This document shows positions 1-11,221 of a stretch of 64,000 nt of DNA, one piece after another. Location of the stretch: the NCBI GenBank assembly GCA_022494885.1, contig JAGVSM010004527.1, forward strand, positions 124,001 through 188,000, read 5' to 3'. A model generated the notes under the pieces. The model did no database searches, was not told the DNA's origin, and saw only the letters and a list, made by a program, of their open reading frames with translations. This stretch comes from Micrasema longulum (taxonomy: Eukaryota > Arthropoda > Insecta > Trichoptera > Brachycentridae). The position numbers and the translations under genes were made by a program. Each line of letters begins with the position of its first letter. Position 1 is the first letter of the stretch.

Positions 1-162
1 GTTCTTACCAAGAATGATTTCTTCTTTCATTCTTTATAATCGAAAGCGTTCTATCAAAAAACCTTTTTTTTTTTTTTACTTACTGGTTTGCACTGGTCTG
101 GTTTGGTGTTACCTAGTGACTTCAGATCACTGTTATGCCATTTAAATATGAACAACTCCTTA

Positions 163-515
163 TGGAAAAAATCCAGCTAGTCTGCAATTATTTGGACATA
201 CTCAAACATTGTTGAATTACTACCTGGTAAAAGAAGAAGTATACAAATTGGAAAATTGTTTTCAGGCGTTGCCTAGTAAGTGATTTGGTTCAGCCGGATG
301 AATCTCACCCACGTGAAAGGTTTCAGCTCTTTTACGTCACTAAAGTCAACAGATGGAAGAGTTGATGAAATGTGGATGTACAAACATGGGCAGAATGGTG
401 AATGTTACACAGTGTGTAAAGTGGCCACTTAAACCAGCCAATGACAGGTCATAAGCCCTGTCTAGACTTCCATTTTCCTTTATCAAAAACGTTTTCCCTC
501 TGTTAAAATAAATTT
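163..515 (+). mobile_element. TIR repeat family M, copy 1 (partial)
   Basis: Non-coding dispersed repeat seen at many places in this window. The recognisable order is an outer arm ending near 208 (TGGACATACTCAAACATTG), then TTTTCAGGCGTTGCCTAG, a segment containing TTTCAGCTCTTTTAC, and a core with two adjoining palindromes at 405-430. The family's inner TIR remnant follows, up to about 515. No reading frame is shared between copies, so this looks like a non-autonomous DNA element (MITE-like). The class is inferred from inverted termini seen in better copies at 995-1437 and 31003-31366. Confidence 0.65.
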
Positions 516-994
516 AAATCTAATTAATTAGCTACATAACATTGATATCATATTTGTATTCTATCAATTTGTGATGCATATTACTCCAACCCTTTACATA
601 CTGTGATTCGTAAAACTATACAAATTCAATTGGATTGGGTTTTTGGCATTGAGTTTTTAACATTTTTATGATACATTATAGTAAATTATGTAAATTTATT
701 CAGTATTATAATAATTTGATTGCGTAACACTGATAAGAAAGTTTATGTTTTGGAATAATTTATATGAATTGAGTATACTAAAAAGTGTTCATACCAAAAT
801 TATTATTTCCCATAATTTAGTACGTAATTAAACTTGTATTTATTATAATTAAAATAGTTTGAAAACTGATTACGGAAAACAGCTTTCCTTTCATAATCGT
901 GTAAATGAGACATTTTTCTATCTACTAAAATTGTTAAAATATTTATTTACTCTTATGTATATATAAACGGAATGTGATTAACCAGGTGGATTTA
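516..994. other. AT-rich spacer, nothing recognised
   Basis: Long A/T runs on both strands and no open frame of note. I could not match it to any repeat elsewhere in the window. Confidence 0.5.
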
Positions 995-1437
995 TCAACA
1001 ATATTTTGAGTTTGTCCAAATTTTTGTAAACAAGGACTGGATTCAACTCCCCGGGGAGCCGTTTATATCAATATATTACAAAAGAGATGAAGAAAATTTA
1101 AGAGAAGGTAATATAGAAGTTTACATAGAAGTCTGGTCCATGAAGAAGTATATAAATTTAAAAAATAACATTTTCAGGCGTTGCCTAGTATGTAGGTGAA
1201 ATAATTCAATTATATGAATCTCACCCGCATAAATAACGGTTTCAGCTCTCTAACTTCAAAAACATCAACAGATGAAAGAATTGAAGGAATTAAGAATTTT
1301 AAATATGAGCTGAATAGTGAATGTTACACAGTGTGTAAAGTGGCCACTTAAGCCAGCCATTGACAGGTCATTAGCCCTGTAGATGCCCAGACTTCTATAT
1401 TACCTTATCTTTAATGTTCTTCATCTCTGTTGTAATG
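995..1437 (+). mobile_element. TIR repeat family M, copy 2
   Basis: A well preserved copy. It opens with the outer arm (ACAATATTTTGAG, 998-1010). The inner terminal repeat begins near 1076 with TTACAAAAGAGATGAAGA, and its inverse closes the element near 1433 (TCTTCATCTCTGTTGTAA). Between them lie the shared core segments, including the twin palindrome TTACACAGTGTGTAA / AAGTGGCCACTT near 1325-1350. Inner TIRs of about 45 bp match with few differences. No coding capacity, so mobilisation would need a transposase in trans. Confidence 0.7.
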
Positions 1438-2195
1438 TGTTATTATTTGTTGTACTAAAATAAATGGTCCGAAATTTATTGCTGGTTTTTTTACTAAAAA
1501 AACTTGAAAATTGTGCTTGATTTACTAGGAGAAAAACGTTAGGAAACGCTGGCATAGTATTTAGTATAAATTATTAAAAATGACTTGTTCGTTTATCATG
1601 CCCTTGTATCTGTTTTTGACATAACGATTTTGGTTTGCGTAATAAAAAAGTTAAAACATAGAAGCTAAAAGTAAAATCAATCTACGGCTTTGTACAGAGG
1701 GGTTTAGATTAACATATCTCGTTTTTACTGTTTTAATTGTAGCGAGTTGTTATTTTAAGTTAGTGGGGGAGATTTAGTCGCTCACAAACAATTTCTGTTT
1801 GCTTTTATATTTGGGTGTCGAGTTTTATTTGACATTCCCTGGTTTAGCCGTATAGTTTGTCAACACATCAGCGCTGTTATATCGCAAATAGAACATTTAA
1901 TGTTGAGGATGTACCTAACGTACGTTTGAACCAGAAAATTGGGAATATTTGTATTTTTAATTAACCCTCGGCTTGTGGTAGCCCAATATCAATAAGGGTG
2001 TGAAAAAATCAAAAACTAATAACTAGGTACTGACTTCAATATATGTTCAAATACAAATAATTCCAAAAAAAATTTTTGAAGCCAAGAGAAAAGTATTTAA
2101 AAGAGGTATGTTGTGATTATTTTTATTTTAAGCTAAATTTGTGTACAAAATCTATATACGTGCATGCAGACTTGTTAATTGCTGGTTGTAATAAA
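1438..2195. other. Spacer, nothing recognised
   Basis: AT-rich, with stop codons frequent in all frames. I saw no repeat partner elsewhere in the window and no promoter or splice pattern that I trust. Confidence 0.45.
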
Positions 2196-2199
2196 GTGA

Positions 2200-2632
2200 T
2201 ATAGCATATTGCTCTGTCGAAATGTGATATCTCAGGCAAACGTGGGGTAAAACCATCTACAATATATGCACAAATGTCGAGATTCGTATATGATGTAAGG
2301 CTGAGATGAGCATTATCGACAAATTCAACAAAAGAGCTCTGCGTTGGTTTGGTTATGTAGAGTGAGTGAACAGTGAATAAAGGACTAAAAATATTTACGA
2401 CGCGAGTGTTGATTGATACAAAATATATAATATAGGATGCAGATGCAGAAAAAGAGATGGCACTATCAAATCCAACAAATATTGTGAGGGACATGTCAAA
2501 AGTCGGAATAAAGAAGATTTATGAATAAAGAGGAACGAGGTCTGTATGCAAAGACAGAGTGATGTGGCGTTCTATCCTCTCTACCTACTCTTACGGGGAA
2601 ACGACGTGATGGTTTGTTATTGTTGTTGCTCT
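2200..2632 (+). mobile_element. LINE-A 3' fragment, heavily decayed
   Basis: Nucleotide similarity to the last third of the LINE-A coding region (compare 14450-14875). It keeps GAAATGTGATATCTCAGGC, then GCACAAATGTCGAGAT, then a terminal stretch near 2580-2612 matching the family 3' end (ACGGGGAAAC..CGTGATGG). The tail TTTGTTATTGTTGTTG at 2612-2630 is the family's (TTG)n tail. Several frameshifts and stops interrupt the frame. The open stretch on the opposite strand here is an antisense shadow. Confidence 0.7.
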
Positions 2633-3175
2633 TAAGTAAATGTATTTTTTCGTTTTCGTACTATATTCATAAAATCTGCATTGCGGTTAAAAAAAAATAT
2701 TTACCTGTATTCCCTTAAATAAATATTTAATTTAAAAGAAAAAATATCGAACTTTAGTAATGGGCTATATTAAAAGAATATTATTTGATTATTGATTAAT
2801 AACATATAATGTGAAACGTTTCCAGCTTATTTATTGTTAATCCTTTATTATTTTTTTGTGGGATTTTAACACCTATATCTTTAATTGATATATAATACGA
2901 ATATATGTAAAAACTAGACGCGGCACTAACCACGCCTCCTGTAGTCCGCTCGTTGAGGTTTCTGCACCGATATTTGGTGGTAAATAGTATTTTTGGCGCA
3001 GGGGTAAGTAAATGGGAAGCAACGTAAAAGGGCGCGACATACAGCTTTGAATTCACGGTAAACTGGTATAGACAGGCAGTCATTTTTACTCTTGAACGCG
3101 TTTTGTACGGCAATGTTGATGCGGCATGACGCAACAATGCTTATTTTTAGAACATAATTTAATCCTGGCGTTGTA

Positions 3176-4106
3176 CAGGGTGGGGCAAACGGTATGCCCG
3201 GGTTTTGGGGGACAATAAAAAATCCACTGACCCTGTAGACATGAATTGTTTTTATTAGATTTGTTAGTTCATAGGTTTTTTCTTTGCGTTGTTTTGAAAA
3301 TAATTTCCAACGATACAATGTAACAGTCGATTTCTGAAGCTTCTGGAAAAAATTTCTTTAAAAAAGTAAGGCTCAATGATTCCAAATTCAAATTTGGCGC
3401 ACCAAACAATGGCTTTTGGTGAGTAAAAAGGCCTCTTATGATGTTTCCGTGGGTTGGTGTCAGACCAGTACCGAAAATTTTGTTTGTTAACAGCACCAGC
3501 AACGTAGAAATGGGCCTCGTCAGTGCTTCAAAAAGTTAACGTTTTAGAGATTCGGTTGACTATTTATTGACAAAGACTAAGATGGTTTACAAAATCAAGG
3601 GGTGTTATTTCCTGAGCTGGTATGATCTTCTAGGGATGAAACGGCAAATCATTATGCAACTCCCTACAGAACAATAAGACATTCCCAATGCCACTGTGTG
3701 CCTCCGAGCAAAGCGCCTAGGTGGCTTTTTGACTACTGCCCTCACCAAGGCCACATTTTCAGGTGTTGTTGCAGTTCTGGGTCTTTCAACTACACGAGGC
3801 TTCCTGTTCCTTCTAAAGCACGAACCCAACGTCTGATTGTCTTTCCATCAGGGACCCAAACGTTGCGCGGAATGTTGAAATGCAAGTGCATGGCTTTTTG
3901 CGTCGCTATGACAGAACGGCCATCTTTTTCAAAAGGCGGTTCAAATTTACGGTGGCGAAGCCACGAAGCTTTCCGGTCCAAAACATGATGTGTACCAAAA
4001 ACGATAGAGCGTAACGGTCACAATGAGACCCCGCCTAACTCCCCACCCCCTCCACCGTCCGCGCAACGGATTTTTTAAACCCGAGCATACCTTTAGCTCC
4101 ACCCTG
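3176..4106 (-). mobile_element. Defective mariner-type DNA transposon with TIRs
   Basis: The ends are inverted repeats: CAGGGTGG at 3176 and its inverse ending at 4106. They match at about 26 of 30 positions, and both ends are flanked by TA (3174-3175, 4107-4108), the Tc1/mariner target. The 931-bp length is short for this superfamily, so part of the transposase gene is missing. Minus-strand coding remnants inside read as an N-terminal helix-turn-helix region and a DDE catalytic-domain piece. The element is non-autonomous. Confidence 0.8.
3330..3985 (-). pseudogene. Mariner-type transposase remnant
   Basis: The frame is broken at least twice. From 3985 down to about 3795 it gives an HTH-type region ending in DGKTIRRWVRALEGTGSL. 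A frame change then leads to ERPRTATTPENVALVRAVV (about 3780-3720) and a segment with GMSYCSV. A third frame, from about 3524 to 3330, contains TDEAHFYVAG, VNKQNFRYWS, KAIVWCA and IIEPYFF. This is the order of the transposases that insects carry in many copies (ENxxxVRxxV then DEAHF..NKQN.RYW). The D of TDEAHF is the expected first catalytic aspartate. I did not find the end of the catalytic domain with its last acidic residue. The open frames on the plus strand at 3698-3988 are shadows. Confidence 0.7.
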
Positions 4107-4108
4107 TA

Positions 4109-4917
4109 TGATTCATCACCTCTTTTTAATTATACCTCAGTGGTATCTTTATTTAAGTCACGATAAATTGATTGAGTAATTACCTTCTAAGACTGCACGT
4201 TTAATTTTTTTTGTTTCTTTCAGAACTATATTTTGCCTACTACCTGCCTAAAATTTATAAAACATTATTTTATATCTGATTTGTCATAATTATGTCAGAT
4301 TTATTAAATTTTGTGTATTTTCCTATAAATCAGTTACAATTTTGACTCCATTTAATAAAATGACATAAAAAAAAATTCTCATACATATGGAAAAAAAATT
4401 GTTTGATTTACGGTTCTTTTTGCTTTGGTTTTACAAAAAAGAGTTGTGTAAAGAAAAAACACGTTTTTTATGTTACCCAAAAATTGCAAAACTATGACCC
4501 GGATTCAATTGAATAAATTTGTAAAAAAATCGTTACTGGGTTTATAATATTCTTAATATTCTTACAGATTAAATGGTTTATATTAATATTGTGTAACTGT
4601 ATAGCTAAATTACTAGTAGGTAGTAATATTATTGTTTATTTTGCAGAAAAATGTGTGCCTAAAAACAGGTTGTAGGCAGACTAGACATGATCCAGATAAA
4701 TCTATTACCTAACTTTGTATGTAGTAGATAAAGTTATTTCTTTCTACCTACCCAAAACCTTCAATTTGAGAAAAATTGTGAAACATTAAAATTCATACTA
4801 TATAAGTATATTTTTATATTTTAAAACAAAGCCTTAATCATATATTTAAATAACTAAACCTAAATATCTACCACACCAGAAGTGTGAAGAGAAGAGTGAC
4901 TAAAAAGGGCAGTAAAG
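4109..4917. other. AT-rich spacer, nothing recognised
   Basis: Very A/T-rich with poly-A and poly-T runs. No repeat partner, tRNA-like element or supported reading frame was seen. Confidence 0.45.
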
Positions 4918-4990
4918 AGGGGAATTGTGTAGTGGTTAGTGATTTTGCCTACCCGGAAGTTTCGGGTTCGATTACTAGAAAGGTCAACAT
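4918..4990 (+). mobile_element. SINE-3 tRNA-like head fragment
   Basis: Contains an A-box-like TGTGTAGTGGTTAGTG and a B-box-like GGGTTCGATTAC spaced as in tRNA genes. The anticodon-arm region (TTTTGCCTACCCGG) matches the SINE-3 head at 53670-53735. The acceptor stem does not pair, so it is a pol III-type SINE promoter remnant and not a tRNA gene. The SINE tail is not recognisable here. Confidence 0.6.
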
Positions 4991-5439
4991 GACACATTTT
5001 TTTAAAAATATGTTCTTTAAAATACCGTATTTACTTATTATTGTAAATTTTTTTTGTTTTTTTTTTAATAAATCATACAAAAAAAAAAAAGATTTTTTGT
5101 ACTCCCAGGAGTTACAAAAACTCATTTTGAAACTTAAAAATATTGAATAAAGGTATCGCAATAATATAGTAACAATATGTCCATAAAATTGAAATAAAAA
5201 AGCATTTAATAGTATCTGAAATAGCACCTGAAGCGAAAGATTGGGGTGCTTACCTTCATGTGACAATTTATTCAGATACGCATTTTTTGTACTAGTTGAC
5301 TACAGGATGGTTCTGTAATACGTCAGATAAAATAACGATGTATTTTTTGTAAATTTGTGTTTCGTATAAGTATAAATAAGTTAATGCTGAAAGCAACATT
5401 TTATGTCTAAGTTATTATTTTTTATACGAAGTTATTTAG

Positions 5440-5700
5440 CTTATAGGGGCGAGGAAAATTATTCATAATATGCGAGTATTACCGGTCGCGTGTATTAAAA
5501 CGTAATGAAAGACCAACACGCCGCTGGGGAGGCTTGCCAGTAAATGAGGGATGAAAAGCGCATCGGGGTGCTTTGTTTGACGAGAGGGTCGATGATTTCC
5601 ATTTCAGGGGTGGTTCCAACCCTATATAGCCCGAGGTGATTGTTTTCTGATCGATGGTCATTCAACGGTTGTCAAGCATCGAAGTGAAATATGAAATTTG
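5440..5700. other. Locally GC-richer block, unknown
   Basis: Clearly richer in G and C than its surroundings, with a 60-codon minus-strand frame (5479-5661) rich in Pro, Ser, Lys and Arg. I do not recognise the peptide or a repeat partner. It could be a fragment of an unknown mobile element or an old exon. Confidence 0.3.
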
Positions 5701-5734
5701 TTCGCTATGAGCAGGGAATAAGGGATGCCTTTTT

Positions 5735-6030
5735 AGCACTATTTTTCCCATGTCCAGCCGAAACAAAGCTTGCAGTTCTATGTGTAAAATGAAACCACAA
5801 CTCTGGATAAGTGTTTCACTGCATGACTAGATAAATCTTGATGAAGGAAAATCGAATGGAGATTAGTCCGCCTCGTGGCAAAGTGGGTTACGTATTTACT
5901 TACTATGCTTGAGGTCTTTAACTCGATTCCCGTTAAGGTTGACATTAAATATTTGTTTTAAATGTGATTTTGCACTGCAATACTTCATTGTCCCTGGAGT
6001 GGATCTGAAGCGTACGACTGATCATATTTT
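5735..6030 (+). mobile_element. SINE-3, composite copy
   Basis: Three parts in order. An upstream unit (about 5740-5865) contains GCAGTTCTATGTGTAAAATG. A tRNA-like head follows (5868-5935) that starts GTCCGCCTCGTGGCAAAG and has a B-box-like ACTCGATTCCCG. A tail comes last, with TGCAATACTTCATTGTCCCTG and ACTGATCA. The same order is seen at 26168-26440 and 52900-53280, and inverted at 40318-40720. Transcription by pol III from the internal boxes is expected for this class. Confidence 0.65.
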
Positions 6031-6980
6031 TTGTTAATTAATAGAGTTATATAAAACAATAAATGTTTTTTTTCTATCACAATCTACTTTAATATGTTTA
6101 GTTCACCTTAAAACTGCAACTTTTGCGCTAAACCAGCTTTAATTTCGTATTTAAGTAAGAAAATCAGTCCAATAAAATTTTATAAAACGCATTTAGTTTT
6201 ATTTAATAAGCATCTAAGGGCGTGAGTTGCACTTTGTTTTGTAATAAATGGTTAGCATTGTTTAAGTGAGCCATTGTTTTCGTCAATATTAGCCAGGCGT
6301 TCAACGGAATCAGTTCCGCGGAGTGTAAACTTTTTGCATTTCGGTAGTTTTAAAACGTGCTTGAATTTGTTTTGGTTAAGTTATATCTTTACTAATAAAA
6401 CGTAATTTTATCAATATAGGTAATCAACAGAATATTCAGACAGAAAATTCACTTTAAACCTCGGTTGAGGGTCAAAACTAGTATAGAATATTTTTTATAA
6501 TAATTTGTACGTTTAATGTGATCTAAAATGTAATTTTTTAGACACCCTTCACTTTGATGTCTGAAAAAATAAAATACTTCATACATCATTGGCCCACTCT
6601 AATACATAATAATAATTTTTAAAAATATTTTAAATAAAGATAAAAATAGAAAATAATTGTATGGTAATAATAATTAAAAGAGAATGCTGTTTTTACTCGA
6701 GTTCAAAAAAAATCTTTAAATTAACTTTTTTATTTAGTTATATTATTGTTTTAATAGTTTAAGTTCGTTAGGGAAATTATTTAATTTTTTTATTCTTTTG
6801 ACAAAAAAATATTGTGACCATGACTTGTGTGGAGTTAAAGAATTTCGATTTAATTTTGGTATCTGATTGACTTATTCATCTTAAATTCGTTTATTTTTTC
6901 TTCTTTGAAAATTTGTATAAATTTATTTATTTTGCAAATAGTGTCTACTGTATGAACTTTAAATAATTTATACAGATTTT
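6031..6980. other. AT-rich spacer, nothing recognised
   Basis: No supported repeat or frame. Poly-A/T runs dominate between about 6480 and 6900. Confidence 0.45.
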
Positions 6981-6984
6981 CCGT

Positions 6985-7090
6985 ATTGAATGAAACTTTA
7001 CTATTATGTAAGAAATGATTCAGATATAATGCAGTTGCCTATGTGCCATTAGTTTTTCCGATAAGGGAAAAGTGATAATGAGATATGATA
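6985..7090 (+). mobile_element. SINE-3 tail fragment
   Basis: Matches the distal tail of SINE-3 (TATGTAAGAAATGATTCAGA, then ATAATGCAGT and TGCCTATGTGCC, ending in a GTGATAATGA-like run). Head and middle are absent. Confidence 0.45.
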
Positions 7091-7099
7091 AAATATTTG

Positions 7100-7215
7100 A
7101 CTTACTCTTTTGAGTAGGTATAGTTGACCTGAGAGCAACAATTGAGTTGAAAACAGTCTTCCAAGATTTTGGTTCTTTTTCACACACATAACTGTATTAT
7201 TCATCCGCCCAAACA
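7100..7215 (-). mobile_element. SINE-3 upstream-unit fragment
   Basis: Reverse complement of the unit that precedes the tRNA-like head in composite copies. Shared landmarks are GAGAGCAACAATTGAGTTGA and TTTTTCACACACATAACTG. The tRNA-like head is missing. Confidence 0.5.
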
Positions 7216-8156
7216 CAGAACCCGCCCAGTACAGTGTTAAAAATATTAAATATAAATTATCTTATTTAATACCTTGATTAAATAATCCTAATTAAATTAT
7301 CAACTTTAACAATTAAAAACATTTTAATTTTTTTTTTTTTATTTAATTTCCGACCGGTTTCTGAGCTACTAAGTGGTTTTTTTTTTTAGGTATAATTTAG
7401 GAAAAAAATGCATTTTTAAAATGTTTTTTACCGTTAGAAAATAATTTAATGAATAACCCAAAAAGTTAGTGCATCATATGAAAATTGCGTTCAAACTGTA
7501 AATACTCTTATTAAATAAATATTTTTTTGAATGTTTTTTTTCAAATATTTTGAAAGTGAATTGAATTGATTTGTTCAATTAAACTTTTAAACGTGGCTTT
7601 TGTGTCGTCCCCTTATAAGACAATATGAAATAATTTGTACCAAAAAAACGTTAGTAAAATTTTACTGTAGTTTATTTTTTTTCATACTTTTTATCGTTTT
7701 TATAGTATTTTTATTTTAAATGCATCAAAACCATAATAAACAACATCAATATTTTATTGATATGCAATATAATGTCTACTCTTTTATTTGACTCACTATT
7801 AGTTGACAATTTATCAGGACTAAATTTTTTATATATTTTATGTATTTTTTTCATGTCAAATATTTTTTTATATTTTATTTTACAATACGCCTAAGGTGCA
7901 TTTACAAAAAAAATATACAGGTTAGTGCAAACATAGTAAGTAATAAATGAAAAAATAAACAACGCTTTTTTGTATACATACATGTACATGCATGTATGTA
8001 GATATAATAAAAAGCATACTGCTATGCTAAAGTAAAACTTTATATAGTAAAAAAAAAAAAATGGATGTGAGAAATGTGATTTAATTAAAATAGCAAATCG
8101 CAAATAACTTTTAAATAATTTAAACAATAAAAATAGATACAAATATACGTATAAAA
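7216..8156. other. AT-rich spacer, nothing recognised
   Basis: Extremely A/T-rich, with a short alternating TACATG/CATGTA stretch near 7975-8000. No repeat partner was found. Confidence 0.45.
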
Positions 8157-8681
8157 AATGGTATTAACAAAAACAAACAAACAAACAAACCATCACGCCG
8201 TTTCCCCGTAAGGGTAGGCAGAGAGGATAGAACGCCACAACACTCTATCTTTGCATACAGATCTCGCTTCCTCTACATTCATACATCTTCTCATGCACGC
8301 GCGCCGATTATTCCGACTTTTGACATGTCCATCTTTAAGTATTTGTTGGATTTGGTCATGCCATGTCTTTCTCGGTCTTCCTCTATTTCTGCATCCATCA
8401 ACATTCGCATTGTAAATATTCTTAGCCGTTCTCTCGCTGTCCATTCGTTCTACATGTCCAAACCAGCGCAGAGCTCCTTTCTTGATTTTGTCGATAATGC
8501 TTGTCTCAGACTTACATAATGTACGGATCTCAACATTTGTGCATCTATCGTACATAGTTTTACCACACATTCGCCTGAGAGATCGCATTTCGACAGCATT
8601 CAGCTTACTTTCATCCCTGTTTTTCCAAGTCCATACTTCGCTCCCATACATCAGGGATAACAAATTAATGGTATTAACAAA
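8157..8681 (-). mobile_element. LINE-A, 5'-truncated copy with 15-bp target-site duplication
   Basis: The direct repeat AATGGTATTAACAAA flanks the insert at 8157-8171 and 8667-8681. The inserted DNA (8172-8666, minus strand) ends in a (TTTG)n-type tail next to the left duplication and stops abruptly at its 5' end. That is the usual result of target-primed reverse transcription with premature stop. The enclosed reading frame is uninterrupted, so this is among the youngest insertions in the window. Confidence 0.9.
8193..8663 (-). pseudogene. LINE-A reverse transcriptase C-terminal region, open but truncated
   Basis: 156 codons without a stop, matching the C-terminal third of the LINE-A polyprotein. 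It begins at the YGSEVW block, followed by NAVEMRSLRRMCGKTMYD, IKKGALRWFGHVERMDSERT, GCRNRGRPRKTWHDQ, NRRACMRRCMNVEEARSV and a final SAYPYGETA. This region lies downstream of the RT catalytic core in such LINEs. The endonuclease and catalytic RT domains are missing, so it cannot act alone. No start codon is meaningful, since the frame is entered from the truncation point. The plus-strand open frames at 8325-8685 are shadows. Confidence 0.85.
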
Positions 8682-8689
8682 TTAATGTT

Positions 8690-9560
8690 ATAAACAAATA
8701 ATAAAAAATGGTTTACAGTATTTACATAAAAGATAATAATATAATATCTTGTACACAAAAATATTTGATACATTAATTACAGAAAGAATATCGTTATAAC
8801 TTTATATTTTCTCAAATAAAGACTCTTCATAAAAATGTCTTTATTTCAAATTCATATAAAGTTTCATAAAATAAATATTTTCAAAAAACTTTAAGCAGGT
8901 ACATATTTTTATTCAATTACCATATTTTTGATTCGGTCATACTAATAGGAAGAGTGGTAACGCAACTAAGCATGATCATTTTGGAGATCGACGTTTTTCA
9001 CATTAGCGAAACTTTGTTAATGAGGCAAATACTCTTGTTATTAGAAAACATTATGCCTTCATAATATCTTCCTAGCTTGAAATGTTGTGCAATTTTAAGG
9101 CCATAAAATTTTATGTAATTTTACATAATATTTGTCATGTTTTTGGTCCAATAATTGAAATTAAAATTAAAATTACAAATAATGTAATGTTCAAGCGTTT
9201 GACACATCTAAATATAATGATACTGATCGTAATCCAATCGAAAACGTATAATTTAAACATGAATATTTCGTAGGTATACCAATACGAAAGTGTATTACTT
9301 TGGCCTCTCTAGGGGAATTACCGATATGTAACTATTTTGGCTGTTGATAATTTTGTCATAATATTTGATCATGCCATAGAACGGTATCATAAACCTACGC
9401 TCTTCTATCAATAAAAGTAATATCTACACAATTCAGCGTACATTTAATAAATTGACTTTGCAAATATTGTAAACCAGAATTTTATTGTTTGGGTTTATTA
9501 TTTATTTATGTTTAAATCGATTTTTTCAAAGCGTTTTTATTTGAAAGTTTAAAACTGCTT
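8690..9560. other. AT-rich spacer, nothing recognised
   Basis: No repeat partner or convincing frame. One 63-codon frame at 9082-9273 has low-complexity Ile/Lys/Asn composition typical of chance. Confidence 0.45.
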
Positions 9561-9564
9561 GTTG

Positions 9565-9995
9565 TTTGCTGACAATGCAGTTCTTCTAGCAAGCAGCAAG
9601 GAAGATTAGCAACAAATAGTTTTGAGAATATATGATGCATACCTGGAATGAACGAAAGCTAGTCAAAAGTAACGGTATTTGAAAGGTAAAGTGAGATTAC
9701 TGAGTGCATAATAAATAAGAATAACAAATCTTGAACACGTAGAATAATTTGTTTATCATACTTTCAAGAGATGGAAGAGCGGAAAAAGATTTTGAAAAGT
9801 AAGTGAAACCGGGCAGCAAAATATATTGCGTCTAAGCAAAGTAATTAAAAGTAAAATATGTCGATCTAAACTGGCAGTGCGTAACGGGGTTTTAGTCCCA
9901 ACACTCGTGTATGGAAGTGAAACATGGAAACGGCTGAGCAAAATAAACGCAGAGTGAACGCAGTTGAAATGCGGTCTCTTAGACGAATGTTCCCA
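9565..9995 (+). pseudogene. LINE-B reverse transcriptase remnant, decayed
   Basis: Starts with a degenerate RT active-site block (F-A-D-N-A-V-L-L-A, where intact relatives have Y-A-D-D). It continues through the linker, with GCAGTGCGTAACGGGGTTTT and GTATGGAAGTGAAACATGGA, to the block encoding VNAVEMRSLRRM, where it breaks off near 9993. Many stops and frameshifts are present. The second catalytic Asp is Asn here, so this copy would be inactive even with the frame restored. Confidence 0.7.
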
Positions 9996-10428
9996 CGCAT
10001 TCTTATTAAAATACCATTCTCATTGAACTGCCGTTTTAAGGATGATGTTCTCACCCGTATTCTAGCACTATGTCTCAGCGTAACTTTATACCAAGTTTAT
10101 GAGTAAGGCCCAGTATTTATTCTGCCTAGCTTAGTCAAGGTTTATATTCTCTACCTACATATTTGAAAGTAATTAGAACTAGAATTTTTGTAATGTAAAT
10201 AAATACCGTAGACCGTATAAATGTACACCCAGGGCAGCTCCTGTATTATGTAAAACTTAACTTTAAAAATTAAGTTTAGTAACAATATTTTATTATATAT
10301 AATAAAATGAGTCTGATATGGTGTTGTAAACGAGCGATAAAATTATGTGAATATTGTGCATTGCGAAATGACTGCCCGTGTACCAGAACGTTACATCCGC
10401 CATTCATTGTTTTTTTACGTAGGCACTG
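9996..10428. other. Spacer, nothing recognised
   Basis: AT-rich sequence with no repeat partner seen. Confidence 0.4.
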
Positions 10429-10665
10429 TTTTATTTATTTAGTTATTTATTCATATTTTTCGCTTACAAACTAATTAATAATAAAAATGATGTGACCTCA
10501 CTGGGGTTTCCCGTGCCGAAGGCACTTAACAATATACTTTTTTGAAATTACATTTGAGAATAAACAAAGAAGACTAACTTTAAAAAAAAAGATAATTAAC
10601 AAATGTTCAGACAGTTTTAAAAACAAGGTATTCATGTGCATCTTTATTATTTATTTTAATTAGTT

Positions 10666-11221
10666 CTATGATTAACATAGTCTAATATATATTTACAACA
10701 TAATATTAACATTTTTACTTATTCTAACATTATTTATCACTTTTATACACTTAATATCCTAATTTATAATATTCACCGTTTCATATGTACATTTTCATTC
10801 ATTATATATTTACTATTTACACATTATATTACCTAACATTTTTCGCATTTATACTTTTTACAATTAATTTTAAATTTATTTACATTTATTTCATTTTTTA
10901 TGCTTTCTGGCATTTCCTCAAATAATTGTATTCCCTTGTACATAAGGCAATTCTGGGACATTGCTTTTGATTTCTTTTCCAGTCTTATATTTTGAGATCC
11001 TCTTGTTGCATAGTTATGAAATAACTCATTATTTTTTAGTTTATTTTGAAAATATCTCGGAACTATTCCTTCAATAATTTTGTTTATTTCATTAGCAACG
11101 TTGAATTTGATTCTTTGATCAATTGTCATGATATCTAGAAGTTAAATAATTTTCTTAACTTTTGTTCGTCTTCCACATCTTAATATTATCCTCATTGCTT
11201 TGTTTTGTATTATTTTTATTA
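10666..11221 (-). mobile_element. LINE-C 3' fragment inserted in LINE-D
   Basis: Minus-strand insert with a C-terminal coding region at its upstream side and an AT-rich 3' UTR below 10833. The junctions are AT-rich, so the exact ends and the target-site duplication are uncertain by several bases. Confidence 0.65.
10833..11220 (-). pseudogene. LINE-C reverse transcriptase C-terminal tail
   Basis: Reads KAMRIILRCGRRTKVKKII, then a stop codon (about 11146), then continues in the same frame as MTIDQRIKFNVANEINKI, FQNKLKN, YATRGSQNIRL, SQNCLMYKGIQLFEEMPESI and NVNKFKINCKKYK. The order (basic QNKAMRxIL block, RxxFNV helix, TRxxxN, YKGIxLxxxLP, FKxxLK) is that of the C-terminal tail of CR1/Jockey-like LINEs. 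The internal stop and the lack of the RT core make it a dead fragment. Confidence 0.75.

Noticed and set aside
3698..3988. A 96-codon plus-strand ORF
   Set aside because: It lies antisense to a recognisable transposase region between two transposon ends. It is a shadow frame.
8325..8685. Two plus-strand ORFs over the LINE-A copy
   Set aside because: They are antisense to an uninterrupted LINE C-terminal frame whose protein motifs recur in other copies.
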